A stretch of 64,000 nucleotides of DNA from Demequina rhizosphaerae (GCF_000971255.1 NZ_BBMC01000003.1:186001-250000); one strand, 5' to 3'. Positions 44,867 to 54,563 are shown, numbered from the stretch's first letter. The notes: generated from the sequence alone by a model not told the origin. Translations and numbers: made by a program.

Positions 44867-45663
44867 GAGACGGATACCTCGTTCACGATGAGAGAGATGG
44901 CCGGCGAACCGTCGGGGTCCCCGGTGATGGTGCCTCCTTCGGCAACACGGTCCACACTAGCGTTCCCGGACACCACCTGGCCGAGCACGGTGTATCCGCC
45001 GGCGGCGTCCGACGGGATGGTGGAGTCCTGGTACACGATGAAGAACTGGCTGCCCATCGACTCCCCGTCGCCGCCCACGCGCGCCATCGCGACGGTGCCC
45101 GCGGGGTAGAAGTCGTCCTCGGGAGCGTTCTCCACCGGACCGAAGCGGTAGCCGGGACCGCCGGATCCCGTGCCGGTCGGGTCGCCGCACTGGAGCACGA
45201 AGATGCCCGCGGTGGTGAGGCGGTGGCAGCCGGTGCCGTCGAAGTAGCCGTCCCCGGCCAGCGCGAGGAAGCTGGCGACGGCCTGCGGCGCGGCCTCGCC
45301 GTCGAGCTCGATCTCGATGTCGCCCTGGTTGGTGGCGAGGGTCGCGGTCCACGTGCGGTCCTCGGCGTAGGACGGGTCCGGCGGCTCGGGGGAGACGGCC
45401 CAGCCCGACTCGAGCGTCACCTCGTCGTCCGCGCTGGACGATGCGGTGGCGTCGGTGGTCGACGCGGCCGCCTTGGCCTGGCTGTTGTCGTGCATCGCGA
45501 TGAGCAGCACCGCGAGCCCGCCGCCGAGCAGCAGCGCCCCGGCCGTGATGAGCGCGGTGATGCGGATGATGCGCTCCCGGTGCCGGCGCTTGGCCGCCGC
45601 GCGCGCCTCGTACGCCTGCTGCTTCTTGCGGGCCTGCGCCCGCGCCTGCTTGCTTGTACTCAT
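44863..45663 (-). CDS. Membrane-anchored cyclophilin-type peptidyl-prolyl isomerase
   Basis: This protein probably assists folding of exported proteins outside the membrane. It has 266 residues: a basic N-terminal cytoplasmic segment (ARKKQQAYEARAAAKRRHRE), one membrane helix (ITALITAGALLLGGGLAVLLIAM), a Ser/Thr/Ala linker and a cyclophilin domain with TNQGDIEIELDGEAAPQAV, GCHRLTTAGIFVLQCGDPTG and GSQFFIVYQDS. The Arg of the typical FHR motif is present as CHR. It is upstream of and coupled to DUF349, and divergent from hisS. A metallo-beta-lactamase gene commonly between it and hisS is missing. Confidence 0.92.
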   Translation of the reverse strand: MSTSKQARAQARKKQQAYEARAAAKRRHRERIIRITALITAGALLLGGGLAVLLIAMHDNSQAKAAASTTDATASSSADDEVTLESGWAVSPEPPDPSYAEDRTWTATLATNQGDIEIELDGEAAPQAVASFLALAGDGYFDGTGCHRLTTAGIFVLQCGDPTGTGSGGPGYRFGPVENAPEDDFYPAGTVAMARVGGDGESMGSQFFIVYQDSTIPSDAAGGYTVLGQVVSGNASVDRVAEGGTITGDPDGSPAISLIVNEVSVS

Positions 45664-45695
45664 CGAGCCTTCCCGTGCCGCGGATGTGCCAGGTC

Positions 45696-45701
45696 AGTCT
45701 A
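45696..45701 (-). promoter_or_regulatory. -10 element (TAGACT) for the cyclophilin-DUF349 operon
   Basis: On the minus strand this TANNNT hexamer lies 33 bp upstream of the cyclophilin start, within the divergent region shared with hisS. Confidence 0.5.
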
Positions 45702-45730
45702 GGTGGGGACGATGCGGAACAATGGCGGGC

Positions 45731-47092
45731 ATGGCACGCGTGCAACCCCTCTCCGGATTCCCCGAATGGTCCCCGCAGGAGCGCCTCGTCGAGGCGCACG
45801 TCCTCGGCACCCTGCGCGAGGTCTTCGCCCTCCATGGCTTCGGCGAGATCGAGACGCGCGCGGTCGAACCGGTCGAGCGGCTCGCGGGCGACTCGGAGGC
45901 CTCGAAGGAGATCTACGCGATCGGCCGCCTCAACGCGGACGAGCAGGCGGGACGCGAGGCCAAGCTCGGCCTCCACTTCGACCTCACGGTGCCGTTCGCG
46001 CGCTACGTCGAGGAGAACCAGGGCCGCCTGCAGTTCCCGTTCCGTCGCTTCCAGATCCAGAAGGTGTGGCGCGGCGAGCGTCCGCAGGAGGGCCGCTTCC
46101 GCGAGTTCTACCAGGCGGACATCGACGTCGTGGGCCGGGACACCCTGCCCGAGCACCTCGAGGCCGAGGTCGCGATCGTCATGGCCCGCGCGCTGCGCGC
46201 GCTGCCGCTGCCGGCCGCCCGCATGCACCTCAACAACCGCGGGCTGGTCGAGGGCTTCTACCGCGGCGTCGGCATCGTCGACGTCGCGGGGGCGCTGCGC
46301 AGCGTCGACAAGCTCGACAAGATCGGCCCCGACGGCGTCGCCGACGAGCTCCACGCCAAGGGCGTGAGCCCCGAGGCCGTCCACGCGATCCTCGAGCTCG
46401 CCGCGATCCAGACGCCCGACGGCTCGTTCGTCGACCTCGTCGAGGCGCTGTGGGACCACTCGCCGATCGTCGACGGTGCGGACGACGCCCGCGAGCAGTT
46501 CGACCGCGGCGCGCGCTCGCTCGCGACGCTCGTCGACGCGGTCAACGCGGCCGTCCCGGAGACCGCGATCGCGGACCTGCGCATCGCGCGCGGCCTCGAC
46601 TACTACACGGGCGCCGTCTACGAGACGGTGCTCGACGGCCACGAGGACCTCGGGTCGATCTGTTCGGGTGGCCGCTACGACTCGCTCGTCGCCGGCGGCG
46701 GCTTCCCGGGCGTGGGCATGTCGATCGGCGTGAGCCGCCTCGTCAGCCGCATGCTCGGCGCGGGCCTCGCGACCGCGAGCCGCGCCGTGCCCCAGGCCGT
46801 CCTCGTCGCCGTCACGGACGAGGAGCACCGCGGCGCCTCGTCCGCCATCGCCGACCGCCTGCGCGCCCGCGGCATCGCGTGCGAGGTGTCGCCCAACGCC
46901 GCCAAGTTCGGCAAGCAGATCCAGTACGCCGACCGCCGCGGCATCCCGTTCGTGTGGTTCCCTGCGGCCGGCGACGGCACGTCGCCCGACGGCGAGGTCA
47001 AGGACATCCGCTCGGGCGAGCAGGTGCCCGCGGACGCCGACGCCTGGGCACCCCCGACCGAGGACCTGAAGCCGCGCATCGTCCGCGGCTAG
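45731..47092 (+). CDS. hisS: Histidyl-tRNA synthetase
   Basis: HisRS charges tRNA-His. The 453-residue class II enzyme begins MARVQPLSGFPEWSPQERLVE, quoted in part, and has motif 1-2 features (LHFDLTVPFARYV, FRRFQIQKVWRGERPQEGR), the HisRS signature LRIARGLDYYTGAVYE and GGRYDSLV, and a C-terminal anticodon-binding domain. ATG 45731 is used; an in-frame ATG three codons earlier (45722) is possible, and neither has a clear ribosome-binding site. The decamer GGACGATGCG lies just upstream (45707-45716). aspS follows. Confidence 0.94.
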   Translation: MARVQPLSGFPEWSPQERLVEAHVLGTLREVFALHGFGEIETRAVEPVERLAGDSEASKEIYAIGRLNADEQAGREAKLGLHFDLTVPFARYVEENQGRLQFPFRRFQIQKVWRGERPQEGRFREFYQADIDVVGRDTLPEHLEAEVAIVMARALRALPLPAARMHLNNRGLVEGFYRGVGIVDVAGALRSVDKLDKIGPDGVADELHAKGVSPEAVHAILELAAIQTPDGSFVDLVEALWDHSPIVDGADDAREQFDRGARSLATLVDAVNAAVPETAIADLRIARGLDYYTGAVYETVLDGHEDLGSICSGGRYDSLVAGGGFPGVGMSIGVSRLVSRMLGAGLATASRAVPQAVLVAVTDEEHRGASSAIADRLRARGIACEVSPNAAKFGKQIQYADRRGIPFVWFPAAGDGTSPDGEVKDIRSGEQVPADADAWAPPTEDLKPRIVRG

Positions 47093-47095
47093 ACT
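47090..47095 (+). promoter_or_regulatory. -10 element (TAGACT) for aspS overlapping the hisS stop
   Basis: The TANNNT hexamer begins at the hisS TAG stop codon, 54 bp before aspS, and predicts a leader of about 47 nt. Confidence 0.5.
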
Positions 47096-47148
47096 GAGAC
47101 CCGCTCTTCACAACCCCGCGCGCATCCGCGCGATAGAAAGGCCTTGAC

Positions 47149-48915
47149 TTGCTCCGCACGCATCTCGCTGGAAACCTGCGCGCCGCCGACGCCGGCGCCA
47201 CCGTCACCCTCGCCGGCTGGGTGGGACGCCGCCGCGATCACGGCGGCGTCGCGTTCATCGACCTGCGGGACGCCTCGGGCCTCGCGCAGGTGGTGCTCCG
47301 CGAGGAGATCGCGCACGCGCTGCGCACCGAGTACGTCATCCAGGTGACGGGCGAGGTGCGCCTGCGCCCCGAGGGCTCGGCCAACCCCAACATGCCGTCG
47401 GGCGAGATCGAGGTCGCCGTCACCGACGTCGTGATCCTCAACGAGTCCGCGCCGACGCCGTTCCCCATCGACGAGCACGTCACCGTGGGCGAGGAGGCGC
47501 GCCTCAAGCACCGCTACCTCGACCTGCGCCGCCCGCAGCCGCGCGCGAACATCGTGCTGCGCTCCGAGGTGAACAAGGCCGCCCGCCGCGTGCTCGAGCG
47601 CAACGACTTCCTCGAGATCGAGACGCCGACCCTCACGCGCTCGACCCCCGAGGGCGCCCGCGACTTCCTGGTCCCCGCGCGCCTGTCGCCCGGCTCCTGG
47701 TACGCCCTCCCGCAGTCGCCGCAGCTGTTCAAGCAGCTGCTCATGGTGTCGGGCATGGAGCGCTACTACCAGATCGCACGCTGCTACCGCGACGAGGACT
47801 TCCGCGCGGATCGCCAGCCCGAGTTCACGCAGCTCGACATCGAGATGAGCTTCGTCGACCAGGACGACGTCATCGCGCTGGGCGAGGAGCTCGTCCGCGA
47901 GCTGTGGTCGCTCATCGGCTACGAGGTCCCGCTGCCGATCCCGCGCATCACCTACAACGACGCGATGGCCCGCTTCGGCACGGACAAGCCCGACCTGCGC
48001 TTCGGCCTCGAGCTCACCGAGCTGACCGAGTACTTCACGGAGACGCCGTTCCGTGTGTTCCAGGCGGAGTACGTCGGCGCGGTCGTGATGCCCGGCGGCG
48101 CCTCGCAGCCCCGCAAGGTGCTCGACGCGTGGCAGGAGTGGGCCAAGCAGCGCGGCGCCAAGGGCCTCGCGTACGTGCTCGTCCAGGAGGACGGCACGCT
48201 CACCGGCCCCGTCGCCAAGAACCTCTCCGAGACCGAGCTCGCGGGCCTCGCCGAGGCCACCGGCGCGAACCCGGGCGACTGCGTCTTCTTCGCCGCCGGC
48301 AAGGCGGGCGCCTCGCGCGCGCTCCTCGGCGCTGCCCGCAACGAGATCGCGCGCCGCGTCGGCCTCATCGACGAGGACCGCTTCGAGTTCTGCTGGGTCG
48401 TCGACGCGCCGCTGTTCAAGCCGGTCGACGTGGACGACGACGACGTGGCCCTCGGCTCGTCGGCCTGGACCGCCGTGCACCACGCGTTCACGAGCCCCAA
48501 GCCGGAGTTCATGGACACGTTCGACACCGACCCGGGCCCGGCGCTCGCCTACGCGTACGACATCGTGTGCAACGGCAACGAGATCGGCGGCGGCTCGATC
48601 CGTATCCACCGCCAGGACGTGCAGGAGCGCGTGTTCGCGGTCATGGGCATCGGCCACGAGGAGGCGCAGGAGAAGTTCGGCTTCCTCCTCGACGCGTTCC
48701 AGTACGGCGCCCCGCCGCACGGCGGCATCGCGCTCGGCTGGGACCGCGTCACCGCGCTCCTCGCCAAGGCCGACTCGATCCGCGACGTCATCGCCTTCCC
48801 GAAGTCGGGCGGCGGCTACGACCCGCTGACCCAGGCGCCCGCGCCGATCACCCCGGAGCAGCGCGCCGAGGCCGGCGTGGACTTCGTGGCCGAGGACGAG
48901 GCCGCCGAGGCGTAG
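47149..48915 (+). CDS. aspS: Aspartyl-tRNA synthetase
   Basis: AspRS charges tRNA-Asp (and possibly tRNA-Asn if non-discriminating). The 588-residue bacterial-type enzyme has an N-terminal OB fold ([20 protein letters not shown]), class II motif 1, [21 protein letters not shown], a GAD insertion domain and motif 3 [10 protein letters not shown]. The start is a TTG codon: an AGAAAGG site lies 7 nt upstream and the protein begins LLRTHLAG-like [14 protein letters not shown], the family N-terminus, with no ATG or GTG nearby. A terminator hairpin follows. Confidence 0.95.
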   Translation: MLRTHLAGNLRAADAGATVTLAGWVGRRRDHGGVAFIDLRDASGLAQVVLREEIAHALRTEYVIQVTGEVRLRPEGSANPNMPSGEIEVAVTDVVILNESAPTPFPIDEHVTVGEEARLKHRYLDLRRPQPRANIVLRSEVNKAARRVLERNDFLEIETPTLTRSTPEGARDFLVPARLSPGSWYALPQSPQLFKQLLMVSGMERYYQIARCYRDEDFRADRQPEFTQLDIEMSFVDQDDVIALGEELVRELWSLIGYEVPLPIPRITYNDAMARFGTDKPDLRFGLELTELTEYFTETPFRVFQAEYVGAVVMPGGASQPRKVLDAWQEWAKQRGAKGLAYVLVQEDGTLTGPVAKNLSETELAGLAEATGANPGDCVFFAAGKAGASRALLGAARNEIARRVGLIDEDRFEFCWVVDAPLFKPVDVDDDDVALGSSAWTAVHHAFTSPKPEFMDTFDTDPGPALAYAYDIVCNGNEIGGGSIRIHRQDVQERVFAVMGIGHEEAQEKFGFLLDAFQYGAPPHGGIALGWDRVTALLAKADSIRDVIAFPKSGGGYDPLTQAPAPITPEQRAEAGVDFVAEDEAAEA

Positions 48916-48933
48916 CCCTCACCTGACGTCGAC

Positions 48934-48966
48934 AAGGGCGGGATCCCCATGCGGGGGTCCCGCCCT
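48934..48966 (+). terminator. Terminator after aspS
   Basis: A 14-bp GC-rich stem (arms beginning AGGGCGGGATCCCC and its near-perfect complement) with a short loop, 19 nt after the aspS stop. No long U-run. Confidence 0.65.
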
Positions 48967-49014
48967 CGGCGTGTGTCCTGGGCGTGTCGCGCCGCGTTCG
49001 CCATTGACCCTCTC

Positions 49015-49115
49015 GCGTGTGTCAGCGTGAGCTGAAATGGGGGGCCGGGGCCTCGCGTGCCCAGCGGGAACAGCGTGCCGCCGGGGGTGGTATTTCAGCC
49101 AGGGCTGACACACGC
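49015..49115. repeat. Intergenic inverted-repeat element between aspS and an EamA gene
   Basis: Two 24-nt arms (49015-49038 and 49092-49115) pair at 20 of 24 positions around a 53-nt GC-rich loop. Each arm is itself a small palindrome, TCAGC-N4-GCTGA, preceded on its outer side by TGTGTG/CACACA-like bases. The four unpaired bases are the central N4 of each small palindrome. The element ends 8 bp before the EamA stop. It has no coding potential and looks like a REP/BIME-type repeat. Confidence 0.75.
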
Positions 49116-49123
49116 ATCCGAGG

Positions 49124-50068
49124 TCATCGCCTGAGCGCGGGTGCGGGCTCCGGTGCGGGTGGTGGCTCGGCGGCAGGCGCCGGGTCCGCCGGGACGATGC
49201 GCGCCCGCGCCGGCCTCGACGCCCACAGCACCCCGCCGATCACCAGCGCGCCTCCCGCGAGCTCGAGCGTGCCCGGCCGCTCGCCGAGCGCCGCCCACGC
49301 GGTCGCGATGCCCACCACCGGCACCAGCATCGAGAACGGCGCAACCGCGCTCGCCGGATGGCGGGCCATGAGCCACACCCAGATCCCGGAGCCCACGAGC
49401 GTGCCGAGCAGCACGGTGTACGCGAGCCCCAGCCACGCCGGGACGGCGGCGGCCGTCAGCGAGGTGGCCAGCGCGTCCCCGATGGTCGACGGCCCCTCGA
49501 TCGCGAGGGACAGCGCGAGCATCGGTAGCGGCGGCACCACGCTCATCCAGAGCACGAGGTGCAGCGGCCGCTCCGCGCGCGCTTGACGGCTCGCGAGGTT
49601 TCCCAGCGACCACCCGAGCGCGCCGAGCAGGACCAGCAGGAACGGCACGAGCGGGGCCGCGGCGCCGTAGCCGAGCCCGACGACGACGAGCCCGGCCGTC
49701 GCGACGACGACGCCCGCGATCGCGCGGGCCCCGAGCCGCTCGCGCAGCAGCACCGCGCCGAGCACCACCGTGAACGGCGCCGAGGCCTGGAGCACGAGCG
49801 ACGCGAGGCCGGTGGGGAAGCCGGCGTGCATGCCGAGGTAGAGGAAGAGGAACTGGAGCGTCCCGAAGCCGAGCCCGTATCCGAGCAGCCAGCGCACGGG
49901 CACCCGGGGCCGCGGCACGAGCACGAGCGTCGGGATCGCGATGAGCGCGAAGCGCAGCGCCACGAGGAACAGGGGCGGGAAGTGCGTGAGCGACGCGTGG
50001 ATCGCGAGGAAGTTGAGGCCCCACAGCACCGCGACGAGGACGGCGAGGGCGGAGTGGCGAGCGGGCAT
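49124..50068 (-). CDS. EamA/DMT-family transporter
   Basis: A 314-residue membrane protein with about ten hydrophobic helices in two EamA repeats: LAVLVAVLWGLNFLAIHASL at the start and FLLVLLGALGWSLGNLASRQA opening the second half. The C-terminus is a Pro/Ala/Glu-rich tail. DMT transporters export amino acids, metabolites or drugs; no substrate can be read. It is divergent from a LysR regulator, 71 bp apart, a common exporter-regulator arrangement. Confidence 0.9.
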   Translation of the reverse strand: MPARHSALAVLVAVLWGLNFLAIHASLTHFPPLFLVALRFALIAIPTLVLVPRPRVPVRWLLGYGLGFGTLQFLFLYLGMHAGFPTGLASLVLQASAPFTVVLGAVLLRERLGARAIAGVVVATAGLVVVGLGYGAAAPLVPFLLVLLGALGWSLGNLASRQARAERPLHLVLWMSVVPPLPMLALSLAIEGPSTIGDALATSLTAAAVPAWLGLAYTVLLGTLVGSGIWVWLMARHPASAVAPFSMLVPVVGIATAWAALGERPGTLELAGGALVIGGVLWASRPARARIVPADPAPAAEPPPAPEPAPALRR

Positions 50069-50127
50069 GGCGCCAGTCTCGGTCCGCGCCTCATGTAGGA
50101 CAAGCGCATCGTCTTGGACTCCATGTT

Positions 50128-50133
50128 TAGGAT
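50128..50133 (+). promoter_or_regulatory. -10 element (TAGGAT) for leaderless lysR
   Basis: The hexamer ends 6 nt before the lysR ATG, leaving no room for a ribosome-binding site. Confidence 0.55.
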
Positions 50134-50139
50134 GCCTTC

Positions 50140-51033
50140 ATGGAGGTCCGTCATCTCGAGCTGCTCCGCGACCTGCGGGAGCGCGGCACGCTCGGCGCCG
50201 TCGCCGCCGCGACCTACCGCACCCCGTCCGCGCTGTCCCAGCAGCTGAGGACCGCGGAGCGGGAGCTCGGCGTCGCGCTCGTCGAGCCCGCCTCGCGCGG
50301 GCTGCGGCTCACGTGGGCGGGGGAGATCCTCGCCACCGGAGCCGACGACGTGCTGGCCGCCCTCGCGCGGGTCCAGGCCGCGCTCGACGAGGGTCGCGGC
50401 GAGCCCAGCGGGACCGTGCGCATCGGCACCCTGCCGAGCGCGGGCGCGGCGCTCATGCCCGGCCTGCTGGCGGGTCTCGAGGGCACGCGCCTGCGCGTCG
50501 AGCTCGAGGACTTCGACCTCGCGGAGGCCGACTACGCGGGCCGCACCCTCGACCACGACCTCGTCATCGCGCACAGCCTCAGCGCCGACGTGCCTGCGGG
50601 CGCCGAGGGCCTGTTCTCGCGCGTGGTCGCCCGTGAGCCGATCGACGTCGCTGTGCCCGCCGGTCATCCGCTCGCGAACCGCGCCGCGCTGGCGCCGGCG
50701 GACGCGGTCGGCCAGCCCTGGATCGCGGTGCCGCGCGGCTTCCCGTTCGCGACCGTGCTCGAGGGCATCGAGGCGGCGACCGGCGCGACGCTCGACAGGA
50801 TCGTCGAGATCCGCGACAACCGGCTGGTCGAGTCGCTCGTGGGTCGAGGTCTCGGGCTGGCGCTGCTGCCGCGGTTCTCGACCCCGCCGTCCCAGGACTA
50901 CCGGCTCGTTCCGCTCGAGGGCGTGCGGGCGGACCGGGCGATCGTCGCGATCGGGCGGCCCGACCGCGTGGAGCGGCGCGCGGTGCGGGCGGTGCTCGAC
51001 CGCCTCGCCGAGGTGGGAGCGGGCCTCAGCTGA
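50140..51033 (+). CDS. LysR-family transcriptional regulator
   Basis: The 297-residue protein has an N-terminal winged helix-turn-helix: MEVRHLELLRDLRERGTLGAVAAATYRTPSALSQQLRTAERELG, quoted in part as EVRHLELLRDLRERGTL and TPSALSQQLRTAERELG, then a periplasmic-binding-like effector domain (SGTVRIGTLPSAGAALMPGLL). It probably controls the divergent EamA gene and itself. Its stop and the stop of the convergent MFS gene are 11 bp apart. Confidence 0.9.
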   Translation: MEVRHLELLRDLRERGTLGAVAAATYRTPSALSQQLRTAERELGVALVEPASRGLRLTWAGEILATGADDVLAALARVQAALDEGRGEPSGTVRIGTLPSAGAALMPGLLAGLEGTRLRVELEDFDLAEADYAGRTLDHDLVIAHSLSADVPAGAEGLFSRVVAREPIDVAVPAGHPLANRAALAPADAVGQPWIAVPRGFPFATVLEGIEAATGATLDRIVEIRDNRLVESLVGRGLGLALLPRFSTPPSQDYRLVPLEGVRADRAIVAIGRPDRVERRAVRAVLDRLAEVGAGLS

Positions 51034-51044
51034 GGGGCAGGGCC

Positions 51045-52301
51045 TCAGCTCGCCGGTCGCGGCCAGCGGACGAGCGCGAGCGCGCCGATCGCGAGCACCG
51101 CGGCCGGGACCCACAGCGCAGCCGCGCTCGAGGTGACCCCGGCGAGGACGCCCAGCCCGGCCGTCGTGACGATCGCCGTGCCCTGCAGCGCCATCGAGTT
51201 GAGCGAGAGCACCGTCGCGCGCTGTCCGGACGATGCGGCGGCATGGGTGAGCTCGTCGAGGAGCGGCCCCGCGATGCCGAGCAGCACGTAGAAGCCGACG
51301 AAGGCGACGGCCGCCGCGACCGGGGCCGGCAGGGACACCGCGGCCAGCGCGATCGCCGCACCGAGGATCCCGGCGAGCGCGGCGCGTGACGGAGCGCGGG
51401 TGAGGCGGGCGACCAGCGGCGCGAGCGCGGATCCCGAGGCCGAGCCGAGGAAGCCCGCCGTGACGAGCACCGCGTACGCGCCGGCGGCCGCGGACTCGCC
51501 TCCGAGCAGCGCCGCGAAGCGGGGCGGCGCGAGCAGCTCGAGACCGGACAGGGCCGCGCCCACCGCGGCGGTGACCAGCAGGATGCGGCGGAGCGCCGGA
51601 TGCGAGCGTGCGAGGCGCAGGCCCGACCCGACGGTCGCGCCCAGCGCGCGCATCGTCCCTGGCTGCTCGGGCGCGGCGACACGGGCGGGGTCGCGCACCC
51701 AGACCAGCACGAGCGCGGCGTGCACGACCGACAGGGCCGCCGCGACGAGGAACGGCGTGGACAGCGCGATCAGCCCGTCGCCCTGGTCGGGCAGGGGGGA
51801 GAGCGCGACGAGCCCGCCGCCGACGAGGGCGCCGAGCGCGAGCGCGACGGACTCGGCGACCCCGGCGCGCGACAGGCCGGTGCGCAGGGACGCGTCGGGG
51901 TCGACCTCGTGGGTGCGGTCGACGAACCACGCCTGGAGGGGACCCGAGTCGAGCGCGCGGGCGATGCCGCCGAGCAGGTAGCCGAGCGCGAGCACGAGGG
52001 CGCCGCGTCCGAAGGCGAGGGTGAGGCTCGATGCCGCGGCGACGAGCGCGGCGGTCGCGAGGACCGGGCGGCGGCCCACGACGTCGGCGAGCCCGCCGGT
52101 GGGCAGCTCGAGCACGAGCGTCGCGGCGCTGTAGACGGCGACGATGAGGCCGATGGTCGGCAGGTCGAGGCCGCGCTCCCGCATGAGCAGCACCGTCACG
52201 GGGATGACGACGCCCGTGGGAAGCCAGCGGAGCGCGGTGAGCGCGACGAAGCGGCGTCGGACGGACCGGAGCGAGGCGGCAGGGGCGGGGGCGGCGGGCA
52301 T
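51045..52301 (-). CDS. Major facilitator superfamily transporter
   Basis: A 418-residue protein with about twelve hydrophobic segments. The MFS loop signature GGLADVVGRRPVL lies between helices 2 and 3, and WFVDRTHEVDPDAS follows helix 4, as in sugar- or drug-efflux MFS of actinobacteria. It is encoded 6 bp downstream of the MMPL gene on the same strand, so the two are likely co-transcribed. Substrate is unknown. Confidence 0.88.
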   Translation of the reverse strand: MPAAPAPAASLRSVRRRFVALTALRWLPTGVVIPVTVLLMRERGLDLPTIGLIVAVYSAATLVLELPTGGLADVVGRRPVLATAALVAAASSLTLAFGRGALVLALGYLLGGIARALDSGPLQAWFVDRTHEVDPDASLRTGLSRAGVAESVALALGALVGGGLVALSPLPDQGDGLIALSTPFLVAAALSVVHAALVLVWVRDPARVAAPEQPGTMRALGATVGSGLRLARSHPALRRILLVTAAVGAALSGLELLAPPRFAALLGGESAAAGAYAVLVTAGFLGSASGSALAPLVARLTRAPSRAALAGILGAAIALAAVSLPAPVAAAVAFVGFYVLLGIAGPLLDELTHAAASSGQRATVLSLNSMALQGTAIVTTAGLGVLAGVTSSAAALWVPAAVLAIGALALVRWPRPAS

Positions 52302-52307
52302 CGCCGC

Positions 52308-54563
52308 CTAGTGTTGCAGGCTCATGCGCGCGTGGAGGCGACGCAGCGGTCCGGGCGCCCACCAGTTCCAGTCGCCGAGCAGGGTCATCGTCGCGGGCAC
52401 GAGGAAGAGGCGGACCACCGTGGCGTCGAGCAGCACCGCGAAGGCGAGCCCCACGCCCACCTCCTTGATCATGAGCAGGTCCCCGAGCGCGAAGCCGAGG
52501 AAGACCAGCACGATCACGGCGGCTGCGGACGTGATGATGCGGCCCGAGCGCTGCAGGCCCTTGCGGACCGCGGCGTCGTTGTCCTCGCCGGCGTCGACGT
52601 ACTCCTTGACGCGCGACAGCAGGAAGACCTCGTAGTCCATCGCGAGGCCGAAGCCGAAGGCGGCGATGATGACGGCGACGTACGTCTCGATGCCTCCCGT
52701 CGAGGTGAAGCCCAGCGTTCCCTCGAGGTGGCCCTCGCCGAAGATCCACGTGACCACGCCGAGCGTCGCCGCGAGCGACAGCGAGTTGATGACGAGGGTC
52801 TTGATCGGCACGAGCAGGGAGCCGGTCATGAGGAAGAGCAGCACGAGCGTCGCGACGACCACGAGGGCGCCCGCGAGCAGCGCGCCCTCGATGATCGCGT
52901 CGAGGAAGTCGATCTGGGTGGCCGCGACGCCGCCGACGTGCACCGCGACCGGCGCCTCGATCGCGCGGATGTCCTCGACGGCGTCGACCGCCTGGGTGCC
53001 GGACGGGTCCGTGGACTCGATGCGGATGCCGATGAAGGTCTCGCCCTCGCGCACCACGGCGTCGTCGACGGCGCGGACGCCGTCGACCTGGGCGACCTCG
53101 TCGAGCCACGCGTCGAGCTCCGACGCCGGCTCGAGCGTGTGGACCCAGATCGCGGGCTCGCCGAGGTCGGGGAAGCCCTCGCGGAACGAGGTGACGAACT
53201 CGCGGCGCTCGTTGCCGGGCGGCAGCGCCTCGATGTCGGAGTTGCGGAGAGTGAGGTGGAGGATCGGGCTGGCGAGCACGAGGAGCAGCGCGACCGAGCC
53301 GAGCGCGACGAGCCACGGGCGGCGCTGGCCCCACGCGGCCAGGCGCGAGAATGCGCCCTCCTCGCGGTCCACGTTCGACGTGGTCGCGAGGATGCGGCGC
53401 AGCCCCGGTACCCGCGACAGGACGCCCGGCCTCGCGATGCGGGGCGCCAGCAGGAAGAGCACCGCCGGCACGATGGTGAGCGCCGCGACCATCGCGGTGG
53501 TGACCACGCCGACGGCCGCGCCACCGATGCCCTCCATGATGACGGGGTCGAACAGCAGCATGCCGCCGACCGCGATCGCGACCACGATCCCCGAGAACGT
53601 CACCGTGCGGCCGGCGGTGGCCATCGTCGTCTCGATGGCCTCGGCGCGCGCGTCGCGCGGGTCGCCGCCGATCCGATGGAGCTCCTCGCGGAACCGGGAC
53701 ACGATGAGCAGCCCGTAGTCGATCGACAGGCCGATGCCCAGGACGGTGACGACGTTGACCGCGCTCTGGTCGAGGTCGAGCAGGAACGAGAACCCGTAGA
53801 GCACCGCGAGCCCGCCCGCGATGGACGCGATCGCGCCGGTGAGCGGGGTCGCGGCGGCGAGGAAGCCGCCGAACACGAAGACCATCACGACGAGCGCCGC
53901 CGGCAGCGCGATGATCTCGCCGGTGACGAGGTCCTGCTCGAGCTGCGCGGTGAAGTCGTCGAAGACCAGCGGGTTCGAGGAGGTGGCGACGGTCGCGCCG
54001 GGATTGGACGCCCGCATGTCGTCGACCGCCGCCGCGACGATGTCCGCGACCTCCTCGTGCACGGGCAGCGGGTCCTCGTCGCCGAAGTCGGCGAACGAGA
54101 CGTCGATGAGGAAGCCCGTGCCGTCCTCGTCGACGAGGCCCGCGGCCTGCTCCGCGGCGGCCGCCGGGTCGGCGGACGAGGCGGTGGCCGGGTCGAACGC
54201 GGGGCCGGTCGCCGCACCGAAGGGCGACACGACGGTGGTGACCAGGTCGATCTCGGCGATCTGCGCGGCCGCGGCGTCCGTGGCCTCCCGGACCGCCGCA
54301 TCGTCCAGCGCGACGTCCATGACGTACGAGGTGACGCCGGGGCCGATCGTGTCGTCCGCGGTGCGCTCGAAGGCCTCGTAGACCTCCCACGAGTCCGAGC
54401 CGTCGACGAGCGGCGGGCCGGTGGTGACGCGTTGGAAGAGGCCCTCGCCGTTCACCCCGACGGTGGCGAGCGCATAGAGCCCGAGCGTGCCGATCACCGC
54501 GAGCAGCACGACGAGGCGCGGCGCGCGGGCGATGAGCCGCCCGACACGGGCGAAACCCCCCAT
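52308..54563 (-). CDS. MMPL-family (RND superfamily) transporter
   Basis: A 751-residue membrane protein with the RND duplicated layout: one N-terminal helix, a large extracytoplasmic loop, then five helices, and the same again. The first sterol-sensing-like block has VVTVLGIGLSIDYGLLIVSRFREE and the second FGFGLAMDYEVFLLSRVKEY; each carries the membrane Asp-Tyr pair used for proton relay. MMPL proteins of actinobacteria export lipids or act in efflux. No lipid-synthesis genes adjoin it. It is divergent from the SH3-CHAP gene. Confidence 0.92.
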   Translation of the reverse strand: MGGFARVGRLIARAPRLVVLLAVIGTLGLYALATVGVNGEGLFQRVTTGPPLVDGSDSWEVYEAFERTADDTIGPGVTSYVMDVALDDAAVREATDAAAAQIAEIDLVTTVVSPFGAATGPAFDPATASSADPAAAAEQAAGLVDEDGTGFLIDVSFADFGDEDPLPVHEEVADIVAAAVDDMRASNPGATVATSSNPLVFDDFTAQLEQDLVTGEIIALPAALVVMVFVFGGFLAAATPLTGAIASIAGGLAVLYGFSFLLDLDQSAVNVVTVLGIGLSIDYGLLIVSRFREELHRIGGDPRDARAEAIETTMATAGRTVTFSGIVVAIAVGGMLLFDPVIMEGIGGAAVGVVTTAMVAALTIVPAVLFLLAPRIARPGVLSRVPGLRRILATTSNVDREEGAFSRLAAWGQRRPWLVALGSVALLLVLASPILHLTLRNSDIEALPPGNERREFVTSFREGFPDLGEPAIWVHTLEPASELDAWLDEVAQVDGVRAVDDAVVREGETFIGIRIESTDPSGTQAVDAVEDIRAIEAPVAVHVGGVAATQIDFLDAIIEGALLAGALVVVATLVLLFLMTGSLLVPIKTLVINSLSLAATLGVVTWIFGEGHLEGTLGFTSTGGIETYVAVIIAAFGFGLAMDYEVFLLSRVKEYVDAGEDNDAAVRKGLQRSGRIITSAAAVIVLVFLGFALGDLLMIKEVGVGLAFAVLLDATVVRLFLVPATMTLLGDWNWWAPGPLRRLHARMSLQH

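Noticed and set aside
49543-54390. A 1615-residue minus-strand open frame across the LysR, MFS and MMPL genes
   Set aside because: It is an out-of-frame shadow, full of Arg/Gly/His runs, with no domain. The true frames show LysR, MFS and MMPL motifs. Long antisense or shifted frames are common at this G+C content.
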